A stretch of DNA of 64,000 bases, taken from NCBI RefSeq assembly GCF_009604375.1, contig NZ_WEGH01000005.1, positions 62,001 to 126,000 on the forward strand, given 5' to 3'. This DNA comes from Actinomadura macrotermitis. GTDB lineage: Bacteria; Actinomycetota; Actinomycetes; Streptosporangiales; Streptosporangiaceae. This document shows positions 26,420 through 35,035 of the stretch, piece after piece (the first letter of the stretch is position 1; every line of letters begins with the position of its first letter). A model generated the notes under the pieces. That model was not told where the DNA came from. It searched no databases and saw nothing but the letters and a program-made list of their open reading frames with translations. The position numbers were made by a program, and so were the translations under genes.

Positions 26420-27619
26420 CTAGAGGTCGCGGCCGGGGCCGGGGCCCTCGTCCGCCGGGACCGGCAGCCACGCGTAGAGCCGGAAGCCGCCGTCGCCGGT
26501 CCGGCCGTGCTCCAGCGTCCCGCCCACCAGCGCGACGCGTTCGCGCAGGCCGAGCAGCCCGGCGCCGGCGCCGGGCAGGGCGTCCGCGGCGGGGCCGGGC
26601 GGCGGCGGGTTGACGATCTCGACGGTGAGCCCGGCCCGCCCGGGGAAGCCGAGGGCGACCCGCACCGGCGCGCCGGGCGCGTGCTTGCGGGCGTTGGTGA
26701 GCCCCTCCTGGACGATCCGGTAGGCGTGCCGGCCGATCCGGTCGGGCACCTCCGGCGCGTCGGGCAGCCCGTCCTCCAGCGTGACGTGCGCGCCCGCCGC
26801 GCGCGCCTGCTCGACCAGCGCGGGCACCTCGGGCAGCGTCGGCTGCGGCCGGTCGGGATCGGCGCCGCGCGTGTCGTCGCGCAGCACCCCGATCACCTGG
26901 CGCAGGTCCTCCATCGCCTCGTAGGCGGTCCGCCGGATGACCCCGGCGGCGTCGCGCTGGGCGGCGGGCGCGCCCGGCGGGAACTCCAGTGCCCCGGCGT
27001 GCACCGCCAGCAGCGAGATCCGGTGCGCCAGCACGTCGTGCATCTCGCGGGCGATCCGCTCGCGCTCCAGCAGCCGGGCCTCCTCCACCCGCAGCCGCTG
27101 CCCCTCCTCGGCCTGCCGGGCCCGCTCCCGCAGCGAGGAGATCAGCTGGCGCCGGGACCGCACCAGCAGCCCGGCGGCGATCAGCACCGCGTAGCCGAGC
27201 GTCACCACCACGATCGCCTGCACCCGCTCGCGCGCGCCGCCCAGCGGCACCAGCGCGAAGGTGAGCGCGATGAGCCCGGTGTTCAGCGCCGCCACGGCGG
27301 CCGTCGCCCGCCAGGGGCGGTGCACCGCGACGGTGAACGAGGCCATCGCCATCGCGCCCATCGCGACGGCGGAGAACAGCCAGGCGACGGTGAGCAGCAG
27401 GCAGACCCGCACCGGCCAGCGGCGGCGGAACAGCACCAGGACCAGCATGGCCGCCGCGCCGACGGCGACGTCGCGCCATGCCTCGGCGGAGGACTTGCCC
27501 GGATACTCCTCCAGGGCGCCCTGCAGCATGAACAGGCCGATCACGACGGCGGCGGCGAGCACACCGAGGTCACGTGCCGTCCGCCGCAGATCCACCCGGC
27601 CAACGCTACCCCCACGCAT
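26420..27619 (-). CDS. Sensor histidine kinase (NarL-partner type)
   Basis: 399 residues. Four or five membrane helices in the first 160 residues with no large extracellular loop, so membrane or intramembrane stress sensing is likely. The dimerisation motif REMHDVLAHRISLL holds the phosphorylated His; HATPase motifs EGLTNARKHAPG and GAGLLGLRERV follow. ATG 27619 is chosen; a GTG ten codons later is possible. Confidence 0.9.
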   Translation of the reverse strand: MRGGSVGRVDLRRTARDLGVLAAAVVIGLFMLQGALEEYPGKSSAEAWRDVAVGAAAMLVLVLFRRRWPVRVCLLLTVAWLFSAVAMGAMAMASFTVAVHRPWRATAAVAALNTGLIALTFALVPLGGARERVQAIVVVTLGYAVLIAAGLLVRSRRQLISSLRERARQAEEGQRLRVEEARLLERERIAREMHDVLAHRISLLAVHAGALEFPPGAPAAQRDAAGVIRRTAYEAMEDLRQVIGVLRDDTRGADPDRPQPTLPEVPALVEQARAAGAHVTLEDGLPDAPEVPDRIGRHAYRIVQEGLTNARKHAPGAPVRVALGFPGRAGLTVEIVNPPPPGPAADALPGAGAGLLGLRERVALVGGTLEHGRTGDGGFRLYAWLPVPADEGPGPGRDL

Positions 27620-27691
27620 GGGGCAGGCCCCCGTGCCGCCGGGGTGATCGCCCTACTGCGGCGCGGCGCGGCGCTGCCTAGCGTCTGAGCC

Positions 27692-28846
27692 ATGACCTTC
27701 CGACGCACGACAACGGCGTTGACAGTGGCGTTGGCGGCGGGCGGCGTCCCGGCCGTGCTGGCGGGGCCGGCCTCGGCGGCCCCGCGATGCGGCGACCGCC
27801 CGGCCGTCCGCCGCGCCATGGAGCGGCTGACCGGGACCGACCGCGTCCCCGGCGTGGCCGTCCGGATCGAGGATCCCCGCTGCGGGACGTGGTCGGCCGC
27901 GAGCGGCAAGGCCGACCTGCGGACCGGGCGGCCGATGCGCGCGGACGAGCGCGTCCGCATCGGCAGCGTCACCAAGTCCTTCACCGCGACGGTGGTGCTG
28001 CAGCTCGCCGCCGAGGGCCGCCTCTCGCTGGACGCCCCCGTCGACCGCTACCTGCCCGGCCTGATCCGCAAGGGGCCCTACGACGGCCGCAGGATCACCG
28101 TGCGGTCGCTGCTGCGGCACACCAGCGGCCTGCCCGACCACATGGACTCCTTCGACGACTCCGGGCAGTACCGCTTCCGGCACTTCGAGCCGCGCGAGCT
28201 CGTCGCGCGGGCCCTCGCCATGGACCCGCCCGCGAAGGAGTGGCACTACTCCACCACCAACTACATCGTCGCCGGGATGATCGTGCAGGCCGTGACCGGG
28301 CACCGCACCGAGGACGAGGCCGTCCGGCGGATCGTCCGGCCGCTCGGGCTGCGCGACACCTACTGGCCCGGCGACGCCACCGGCATCCGCGGCCGCCACC
28401 CGCGCGGCTACGTCCGCGAGGAGAAGGACGGGACGGTGCGCTGGACCGACCGGACCCGGATGAACATCTCCGCCGGCGGCGCGGGCGGGGCGATCATCTC
28501 CAGCCCGCCCGACGTGGCCCGCTTCTTCGGGGCGCTGCTCGGCGGCCGGCTGCTGCCGCCCGCCCTGCTCGCCGAGATGCGGCGCACCGTGCTCGCCGAC
28601 CCCGACCGGGTCTGGCCGGGCGCCCGGTACGGGCTCGGCCTGATCGAGACGCCGCTCTCCTGCGGCGGCACCTGGACCGGGCACGCCGGCGGCATCGAGG
28701 GCTACAGCGCCTACGGCGGCGTGCGGACCGGCGGCCGGCGCCTCGCGGTGTCGATGAACGAGGACGCGCCCGACATGCGGACGTTCCAGGACGTGCTGGC
28801 GCTCGTCGACACCGCCTTCTGCGACGACGGAAGGAAGAACTCATGA
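27692..28846 (+). CDS. Secreted serine hydrolase (class C beta-lactamase/DD-peptidase family)
   Basis: 384 residues with a Sec signal peptide (cleavage after PASAA). The catalytic SxxK is SVTK (Ser92, Lys95); the YxN-type Tyr is Tyr186 in HYSTTNY and the third motif HAGG lies near residue 332. Related to Streptomyces D-alanyl-D-alanine carboxypeptidase and to esterases; substrate uncertain. Overlaps the next hydrolase gene by four bases, so both are secreted together. Confidence 0.88.
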   Translation: MTFRRTTTALTVALAAGGVPAVLAGPASAAPRCGDRPAVRRAMERLTGTDRVPGVAVRIEDPRCGTWSAASGKADLRTGRPMRADERVRIGSVTKSFTATVVLQLAAEGRLSLDAPVDRYLPGLIRKGPYDGRRITVRSLLRHTSGLPDHMDSFDDSGQYRFRHFEPRELVARALAMDPPAKEWHYSTTNYIVAGMIVQAVTGHRTEDEAVRRIVRPLGLRDTYWPGDATGIRGRHPRGYVREEKDGTVRWTDRTRMNISAGGAGGAIISSPPDVARFFGALLGGRLLPPALLAEMRRTVLADPDRVWPGARYGLGLIETPLSCGGTWTGHAGGIEGYSAYGGVRTGGRRLAVSMNEDAPDMRTFQDVLALVDTAFCDDGRKNS

Positions 28847-30357
28847 TCAGGGTCGTCCCCGCCGTGGCGCTCGCCGTCGGCCTCGCCGCCGCCTCCGTGG
28901 CCGCCGCGCACGCCGCGCGGGGCGAGGAGGGCCTCGGCCGCTTCGAGCACCAGCGGATCACCTGGAAGGGCTGCGCCCTCGGGCCCGGCGACGAGACCGG
29001 CACGGAGCTGGACAAGGCCGGCGCGCGCTGCGCGGACGTCACCGTCCCGCTGGACTACGCCGCCCCGGGCGGCCGGACCGTCACGATCGCCGTCTCCAGG
29101 CTCGCCGCGACCGACCGCGCGCACCGGATCGGCACGATGATCGTCAACGGCGGCGGGCCCGGCCCCGCCATCGACATGCCGCCCTACATCAAGGCCCTGA
29201 TGGGCAAGGCCGGGGCCCGCTACGACCTGGTCGGCATGGACCCGCGCTCCACCGGCCGCAGCGTCCCGGTCGACTGCGGCTGGCCGAGCGGCCACTGGGT
29301 GCGGTCGGCGGGCACCACCCGGGCCTCGTTCGAGCGGGGCGTCGCGTTCGCCCGCGACCTCGCCGCGCGCTGCGCCGCCCGGCACGCCGACGTGCTCCCG
29401 CACATCAGCACCCGCAACGCCGCCCGCGACATGGACGTCATCCGCGCCGCCCTCGGCGAGCGGCGCGTCTCCTACAACGGCGCGTCCTACGGCACCTACC
29501 TCGGCGCCGTCTACGCCCAGATGTTCCCCGGACGGCTGGACCGGGTGGTGCTGGACAGCGCCGTCGACCCGGACAAGTGGAGTCCGCGTCTGCTGCACGG
29601 CACCGAGGGCGCCAACGAGCGGGCCCTCGCGCACTGGGCGGACTGGGCGGCGCGCCGCGACAGCGCCTACCACCTCGGCCGGAGCCGCGCGGCGGTGCTC
29701 GCGACCGTCCGCCGCGTCATCGAGGCCTCCGCGCGGACCCCGCTGCGCGTCGGCCCCTACCGGGCGGACGACACGATCACCCCTGTCGTCCTGTTCAACC
29801 TGCTGCAGAACGACCAGGACGGCCCGCGCGCCGAACTCGCGTCGGCCGTCACCGGGATGGCCAGGGCGGCCCGCGGCGAGCACGTCCCGGCCACCGGCCC
29901 GCTCGGCGACACCCTGGCGTTCCTGCTGACCGGCGCCGAGTCCCGCTACGGCAGCGCGCAGACGGCGCTGCTCTGCGGCGACGCGGCGGCCCCGCGCGAC
30001 CCGCAGGTGTACTGGCGCGACGTGCGGAAGGCCCGCCGCGTGCATCCGTTCTTCGGCGGGATCGGCGCGAACATCAACCCGTGCGCGTTCTGGCCTACGG
30101 CGCCTCGCGAGCGTCCGACGAAGGTCGCGACCACGCTGCCGTCGATCGTCGTCGGCGCCACCGGCGACACCCGCACCGTCTACCCGGCCTCGCAGGCGCT
30201 GCACCGGCTGCTGAAGGGCTCGCGGATGGTCACCCTGCGCGGCGCCGACGTGCACGCCCCCTACCAGGCCGGCTACGGGGACGCCTGCGTGAACGCGCAG
30301 GTCAACGGCTATCTGGCGACGGGACGCCGGCCCGCCCGCGACGTCGTCTGCGGCTGA
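28843..30357 (+). CDS. Secreted alpha/beta-hydrolase, tripeptidyl aminopeptidase-like
   Basis: 504 residues with signal peptide (about 24 residues). Oxyanion-hole segment NGGGPG (102-107), nucleophile elbow GASYGT (Ser215), Asp in GATGDTRT and His in DVHAPY match the Streptomyces tripeptidyl aminopeptidase/SlpD family, including the C-terminal TAP-like domain. The elbow reads GASYG rather than the usual GESYG. Likely an extracellular exopeptidase. Second gene of a two-gene secreted hydrolase operon. Confidence 0.88.
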   Translation: MIRVVPAVALAVGLAAASVAAAHAARGEEGLGRFEHQRITWKGCALGPGDETGTELDKAGARCADVTVPLDYAAPGGRTVTIAVSRLAATDRAHRIGTMIVNGGGPGPAIDMPPYIKALMGKAGARYDLVGMDPRSTGRSVPVDCGWPSGHWVRSAGTTRASFERGVAFARDLAARCAARHADVLPHISTRNAARDMDVIRAALGERRVSYNGASYGTYLGAVYAQMFPGRLDRVVLDSAVDPDKWSPRLLHGTEGANERALAHWADWAARRDSAYHLGRSRAAVLATVRRVIEASARTPLRVGPYRADDTITPVVLFNLLQNDQDGPRAELASAVTGMARAARGEHVPATGPLGDTLAFLLTGAESRYGSAQTALLCGDAAAPRDPQVYWRDVRKARRVHPFFGGIGANINPCAFWPTAPRERPTKVATTLPSIVVGATGDTRTVYPASQALHRLLKGSRMVTLRGADVHAPYQAGYGDACVNAQVNGYLATGRRPARDVVCG

Positions 30358-30360
30358 GGG

Positions 30361-31539
30361 TCACTTGAGCGGCGCGCCCGTCACCGGGGTGCCGAGCGCG
30401 CCGTCCTTCAGCCACGCGTCCCACGACTTGGCCCATGGGGTGGGGCCGTTGCCGAACCGCAGCTTGCGGGTGGTGCCGGTGACCTCGATGATGTCGCCCC
30501 GGTTGGTGAAGTTGAAGAACCACTTGGCGTCGGCCGGGGAGGCGTTCACGCAGCCGTGGCTGACGTTGGCGTTGCCCTGCGCGCCGGTCGACCAGGGCGC
30601 GGCGTGCACGAACGTGCCGCTGTAGGTCATCCGCACGTTCCACTTGGTCGGGATGCGGTAGGCGCCCGGGTCGCCGGTGGTGGCCGAGTCCATGACGATG
30701 TCGGCGGCCTTCTCCTGCGCGATCATCACGCCGGAGTAGCTGTCGTCGCCGGGCTTGCCGAGGCTCACGTTCATCGTGCGGACGGTCCGGCCGCCGTCGG
30801 TGACCTTCGCGACGTGCTTCTTCGCGTCGATCTTGGTGATGTGCTGCGGGCCGACGGTGAAGTTCAGCGTCCGGTCCTTCATCCCGTAGACCCCGTCGCC
30901 GACCTTGAGCCCGGCCAGATGCGCGACGACCTGGACCTTCTGCCCGGCGGGCCAGTACTGCTGCGGCCGGAAGTCGACCTCCTTGTCGCTGACCCAGCTC
31001 CACGCGCCCGGCACCGGCGTCGACATCCGCACCTCCAGCGCGCGTTCCACCGCGGCCCTGGCCTCTTTGGTCGCCACGGGGCGCGACAGGATGAGCTGCA
31101 CCGGCATGCCGACGCCGACCTTCTCGCCCTCCAGCGGCGACATGCCGCTCTCCAGCTTCGCGCGCGGCGTCAGCGTGGTGAACGTGGAGGTGCCGGTGCC
31201 GCCCTCGCCCTTGGCGGTGACGGTGTAGGTGGTGCCGGGCCGCAGCCCCCACGCCGACTTCCAGGACGACCTGTCCGGCGCGAGCGCGCCCGCAGCCTTG
31301 TTGCCCTTGGCGTCGGCGACGGTGACCTCGGTCAGCTTCCCCTTGCCGGCCTTGACGGTGACCGGCTGGTCGGGGGCGACGTCCTTGGTGCCGTTGGCCG
31401 GAGTGATCACCGGGGGAGCGGCCTTGCCGTCCTTGCCGCCCGTGTCACCACCGCCACCGCCGCTGCCGCCGCCGGAACACCCGGCCGCTCCGATCAGCAC
31501 TACACCGGTGAGCGCCGTCGCCGTCCGTCCCTTCACCAC
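30361..31539 (-). CDS. L,D-transpeptidase lipoprotein
   Basis: 392 residues. Signal peptide with lipobox region IGAAGC, a Gly/Ser-rich linker, two Ig-like domains (about 45-245) and a YkuD catalytic domain whose motif ends SHGC (Cys330) with the partner His in FVHAAPW. It forms 3-3 cross-links in peptidoglycan at the outer face of the membrane. GTG 31539 and the next codon, also GTG, are both possible starts; GAGGGGG precedes them. Confidence 0.93.
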   Translation of the reverse strand: MVKGRTATALTGVVLIGAAGCSGGGSGGGGGDTGGKDGKAAPPVITPANGTKDVAPDQPVTVKAGKGKLTEVTVADAKGNKAAGALAPDRSSWKSAWGLRPGTTYTVTAKGEGGTGTSTFTTLTPRAKLESGMSPLEGEKVGVGMPVQLILSRPVATKEARAAVERALEVRMSTPVPGAWSWVSDKEVDFRPQQYWPAGQKVQVVAHLAGLKVGDGVYGMKDRTLNFTVGPQHITKIDAKKHVAKVTDGGRTVRTMNVSLGKPGDDSYSGVMIAQEKAADIVMDSATTGDPGAYRIPTKWNVRMTYSGTFVHAAPWSTGAQGNANVSHGCVNASPADAKWFFNFTNRGDIIEVTGTTRKLRFGNGPTPWAKSWDAWLKDGALGTPVTGAPLK

Positions 31540-31569
31540 GAAACCCCCTCTTCGATCGACCAGATAGGT

Positions 31570-31608
31570 CTTCCCCCGCTCGCCGAAGTATGCGGCGGGC
31601 GGGGGAAG
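31570..31608 (-). terminator. Terminator hairpin after pgl
   Basis: CTTCCCCCGCTCGCCG (31570-31585) pairs with CGGCGGGCGGGGGAAG (31593-31608): 16 pairs with one T-G wobble and a seven-base loop. It lies 17 bases beyond the pgl stop, ending the zwf-opcA-pgl transcript before the L,D-transpeptidase gene. Confidence 0.85.
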
Positions 31609-31625
31609 GATCGGGGGGAACGGGC

Positions 31626-32405
31626 TCAGGGGGAGGCGATGCGCTCCAGCCCGGGCGGCAGCTCGGCCGCGGCGGCCCGGTCCAGCAGGTACAGCGTGCG
31701 CTGGCGGCCCTGCGCGCCCGCCACCGGCACCTGCACCGGACCCGCCCCCGACAGGCCGAGCCGGACCGCGCGGGCCTTGGCCGAGCCCGCCGCGAGCAGC
31801 CACACCTCGCGCGCCGCCCGGATCGACGGCAGCGTCAGCGACAGCCGGGTCGGCGGCGGCTTCGGCGCGCCGCGCACCGCCACCACCGGCCGCTCGTCGT
31901 GCAGCGCCGGCATCTCGGGGAACAGCGACGCCACATGCGCGTCCGGGCCGACGCCGAGCATCAGCACGTCGAACGAGGGCACCGGGCCGTGGTCCTCGGG
32001 CCGGGCGGCGGCGCGCAGCTCGGCGGCGTACCGCGCGGCGGCCGCCTCCGGGTCGTCGCCGCCGGGGCCGTCCAGCGCGGGCATCGCGTGCACCCGCGCC
32101 GGGTCGACGCCGACGTGGTCCAGCAGCGCCTCGCGGGCGCCGGTCTCGTTGCGCTCGGGGTCGCCGGCCGGCAGGAACCGCTCGTCGCCCCACCAGATGT
32201 CCAGGTTGCGCCAGTCGACGGCGTCGCGGGCGCCGGTGGCGGCCAGCTCGGCCAGCACCGCGGTGCCGACGCCGCCGCCCGTCAGGACGATCGACGCCGA
32301 CCCGCGGGCCGCCTGCACGTCCACGATCCGCGTCACCAGCCGCGCCGCCGCGGCCTTGGCCAGCAGCTCCTGGTCGCGGTGGACCAGGACCGACGGGGCG
32401 CTCAC
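31626..32405 (-). CDS. pgl: 6-phosphogluconolactonase
   Basis: 259 residues. Hydrolyses 6-phosphogluconolactone in the oxidative pentose phosphate pathway. N-terminal LTGGGVGTAVLAEL and WWGDERFLP, and the MLGVGPDAHVASLFP segment, are family landmarks (His in the catalytic DAHVA, usually DGHTA). GTG start overlaps the opcA stop by four bases. Last gene of the operon; followed by a strong terminator. Confidence 0.92.
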   Translation of the reverse strand: MSAPSVLVHRDQELLAKAAAARLVTRIVDVQAARGSASIVLTGGGVGTAVLAELAATGARDAVDWRNLDIWWGDERFLPAGDPERNETGAREALLDHVGVDPARVHAMPALDGPGGDDPEAAAARYAAELRAAARPEDHGPVPSFDVLMLGVGPDAHVASLFPEMPALHDERPVVAVRGAPKPPPTRLSLTLPSIRAAREVWLLAAGSAKARAVRLGLSGAGPVQVPVAGAQGRQRTLYLLDRAAAAELPPGLERIASP

Positions 32406-33406
32406 GAGGCGTCCGGCCCGTCCGCCGCCTTGGCGCGCGACCTGCCCGCGCCCTTCTTCGGCTCCGCCTTGGGCTCCGGCGCCGGCTCGCCGGCGGCGGC
32501 CTGCTCCTTGGCGAACCGCCGCGCGGCGTCCTCGTAGACCTCGTCGGGGTCCAGCCGCCGCAGCTCCTCGGCCAGCAGGTCGGCCATCGGGCGCCGCATC
32601 AGCGACACCTGCCGGTCGGGCTGCCCGTGCCGCGACAGCGTGGCCACCCGGCCGTCCGGCCGGGAGATCTCGATGTCGCCGTCCCTGGTCTTCAGGCTCA
32701 CCCCGGTGATGCCCGGGCCGTCGGACACCTCGCGGCTCACCTTGACGCCGAGGCGCACCGACAGCCACGCCGCCAGCAGCTCGGCGCTCGGGCTGTCGGG
32801 CTCGCCCGACACCGAGCCCGACAGGATCTCGGCGTAGGGCTGGTCGAGCGTCGCCGCCAGCAGCGTCCGCCAGGACGTCAGCCGGGTCCAGGTGAAGTCG
32901 GTGTCGCCGGGCCGGTACTCCTCGGCCAGCCGGGCGAGGGTGCCGAGCCGGTCGCGGGCGGCGTAGGAGTCGGTGACCCGCCGCGAGGCGAGCCGGCCGA
33001 GCGGGTCCTCGGCCGGGATCTTGGGCACCTTGCCGCCCGGCCACCAGGTGACGACCGGGGTGTCCTGCATCAGCAGCGGCACCACGACCGAGTCGGCGTG
33101 GTCGGCCAGCGGCCCGTACATGCGCAGCAGCACGGTCTCGCCGGGCCCGGTCTCGCCCATCCGGATCTCGGCGTCCAGCCGCGAGGAGCTGCCGCGCGAG
33201 TCGCGCGAGATCACGGTCAGCACCCGGCAGGGGTGCTCGCGGGCCGCCTCGGTGGCCGCGCGCACCGCGTCGTACTGCGCCGACTCGTCGGTCACGATGA
33301 TCAGGGTGAGCACCATGCCGACGGCGGGCCCGCCCATCAGGTGCCGGGCCTGGGTCAGCGCGTCCTGGATCTTGCGGGTGGTGGTGTCGGTGAGGTCGAT
33401 GTTCAT
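32402..33406 (-). CDS. opcA: Glucose-6-phosphate dehydrogenase assembly protein OpcA
   Basis: 334 residues. OpcA is an allosteric activator or assembly factor of the Zwf dehydrogenase in actinobacteria and cyanobacteria. Recognisable parts are the Thr-rich start (LTDTTTRKIQDAL), VVTWWPGGKVP and DFTWTRLTSWR. The last 40 residues are a Lys/Ala/Pro-rich tail. Start and zwf stop share one base (TGATG), so production with Zwf is tightly coupled. Confidence 0.95.
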   Translation of the reverse strand: MNIDLTDTTTRKIQDALTQARHLMGGPAVGMVLTLIIVTDESAQYDAVRAATEAAREHPCRVLTVISRDSRGSSSRLDAEIRMGETGPGETVLLRMYGPLADHADSVVVPLLMQDTPVVTWWPGGKVPKIPAEDPLGRLASRRVTDSYAARDRLGTLARLAEEYRPGDTDFTWTRLTSWRTLLAATLDQPYAEILSGSVSGEPDSPSAELLAAWLSVRLGVKVSREVSDGPGITGVSLKTRDGDIEISRPDGRVATLSRHGQPDRQVSLMRRPMADLLAEELRRLDPDEVYEDAARRFAKEQAAAGEPAPEPKAEPKKGAGRSRAKAADGPDAS

Positions 33407-34941
33407 CAGAGCCGCCTCCATGCGCGTCCGTCGCGGGCCATGAGCTCGTCGGCGCTGTCGGGGCCGTAACCGCCGGACTTGTACTGCTCGATCCTCCTGC
33501 TGCCCGACCAGTACTCCTCGATCGGATCGAGGATCTTCCAGGACAGCTCGACCTCCTCCTGGCGCGGGAACAGCGGCGGGTCGCCGATGAGCACGTCCAG
33601 CAGCAGCCGCTCGTAGGCCTCGGGCGAGGACTCGGTGAACGACTCGCCGTAGGCGAAGTCCATGTTGACGTCGCGGATCTCCATCGAGGTGCCCGGCACC
33701 TTGGAGCCGAACCGCACGGTGATGCCCTCGTCCGGCTGCACCCGCATCACCAGGGCGTTCTGCCCGAGCTCCTCGGTGTCGGTCAGCGAGAACGGCAGGT
33801 GCGGCGCCTTCTGGAAGATCAGCGCGACCTCCGACACCCGGCGGCTGAGCCGCTTGCCGGTGCGCAGGTAGAACGGCACGCCCGCCCAGCGCCGGTTGTC
33901 GATCTCCAGCTTGACCGCGGCGTAGGTCTCGGTGCGCGAGTCGGCCGGGATGCCGTCCTCCTCCAGGTACCCCTTGACCCGCACGCCGCCCTGCCAGCCC
34001 GAGGAGTACTGGCCGTGCGCGGTGGCCAGGGACAGGTCCTCGGGCACCCGCACCGACGACAGCACCTTGGCCTTCTCCGCCCGGACCGCCTCGGCGCTGA
34101 AGGAGGTCGGCTCCTCCATCGCGGTCAGCGCGAGCAGCTGCAGCAGGTGGTTCTGGATGACGTCGCGGGCCGCGCCGATGCCGTCGTAGTAGCCCGCGCG
34201 GCCGCCGATGCCGATGTCCTCGGCCATGGTGATCTGCACGTGGTCGACGAAGCCGCGGTTCCAGATCGGCTCGAACATCGTGTTGGCGAACCGCAGCGCC
34301 AGGATGTTCTGCACCGTCTCCTTGCCGAGGTAGTGGTCGATCCGGAAGATCGACTCCTCGGGGAAGACGCGGTGCACGGTGTCGTTCAGCTCCACCGCGC
34401 TCTTCAGGTCGTGCCCGAACGGCTTCTCGATGACGACCCGCCGGAACCCCTCGTGCCCGGCGTCGTCGCCGTGGGCCAGGCCGCTGCGCTGCAGCTGCTC
34501 GACCACCTGCGGGAAGAACTTCGGGGGGATCGACAGGTAGAAGGCGTAGTTGCCGCCGGTGCCGCGGCTCTCGTCCAGCTCCTTGACCGCCATGGCCAGC
34601 GCCTCGAACGCGCCGGGGTCGTCGAACTCGCCCGGGACGAAGTGCATGCCCTCGGCCAGGTGGGTCCACACGTCCTCGCGGAACGGCGTGCGGGCGTGCT
34701 GCTTGACCGCCTCGTAGGCGATCTGCCGGAAGTCCTGGTGGTCCCAGTCGCGGCGGGCGAAGCCCACCAGCGAGAAGCCCGGCGGCAGCAGCCCCCGGTT
34801 GGCCAGGTCGTAGATGGCCGGCAGCAGCTTCTTTCGGGACAGGTCCCCGGTGACACCGAACAGCACCAGCACGCTCGGGCCGGCCACTCGTGGTAGCCGC
34901 TTGTCCCGGGGATCCCGGAGCGGATTGGGTGTGTCGCTCAC
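33406..34941 (-). CDS. zwf: Glucose-6-phosphate 1-dehydrogenase
   Basis: 511 residues, standard length. Makes NADPH from glucose 6-phosphate, first step of the oxidative pentose phosphate pathway. Coenzyme loop GVTGDLSRKKL and the active-site motif RIDHYLGKE are intact. GTG start with GAGGGGG upstream. A hairpin separates it from the preceding pgi-like gene, so the zwf-opcA-pgl part may also have its own promoter. Confidence 0.96.
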   Translation of the reverse strand: MSDTPNPLRDPRDKRLPRVAGPSVLVLFGVTGDLSRKKLLPAIYDLANRGLLPPGFSLVGFARRDWDHQDFRQIAYEAVKQHARTPFREDVWTHLAEGMHFVPGEFDDPGAFEALAMAVKELDESRGTGGNYAFYLSIPPKFFPQVVEQLQRSGLAHGDDAGHEGFRRVVIEKPFGHDLKSAVELNDTVHRVFPEESIFRIDHYLGKETVQNILALRFANTMFEPIWNRGFVDHVQITMAEDIGIGGRAGYYDGIGAARDVIQNHLLQLLALTAMEEPTSFSAEAVRAEKAKVLSSVRVPEDLSLATAHGQYSSGWQGGVRVKGYLEEDGIPADSRTETYAAVKLEIDNRRWAGVPFYLRTGKRLSRRVSEVALIFQKAPHLPFSLTDTEELGQNALVMRVQPDEGITVRFGSKVPGTSMEIRDVNMDFAYGESFTESSPEAYERLLLDVLIGDPPLFPRQEEVELSWKILDPIEEYWSGSRRIEQYKSGGYGPDSADELMARDGRAWRRL

Positions 34942-34976
34942 GTGGGCGCCCCCTCTTTTCGCAATCTCAGCACTCT

Positions 34977-34998
34977 GCGTGGGCGTTCCTGCCCACGC
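34977..34998 (-). terminator. Hairpin between third pgi-like gene and zwf
   Basis: GCGTGGGC (34977-34984) and GCCCACGC (34991-34998) form a perfect eight-base stem with a six-base loop. It is 38 bases beyond the stop of the pgi-like gene and 36 before the zwf start: a partial terminator or processing site dividing the block in two. Confidence 0.5.
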
Positions 34999-35035
34999 TC
35001 ACGGTCGGCTATCACGTTGTCCGGCAAGAACGGGT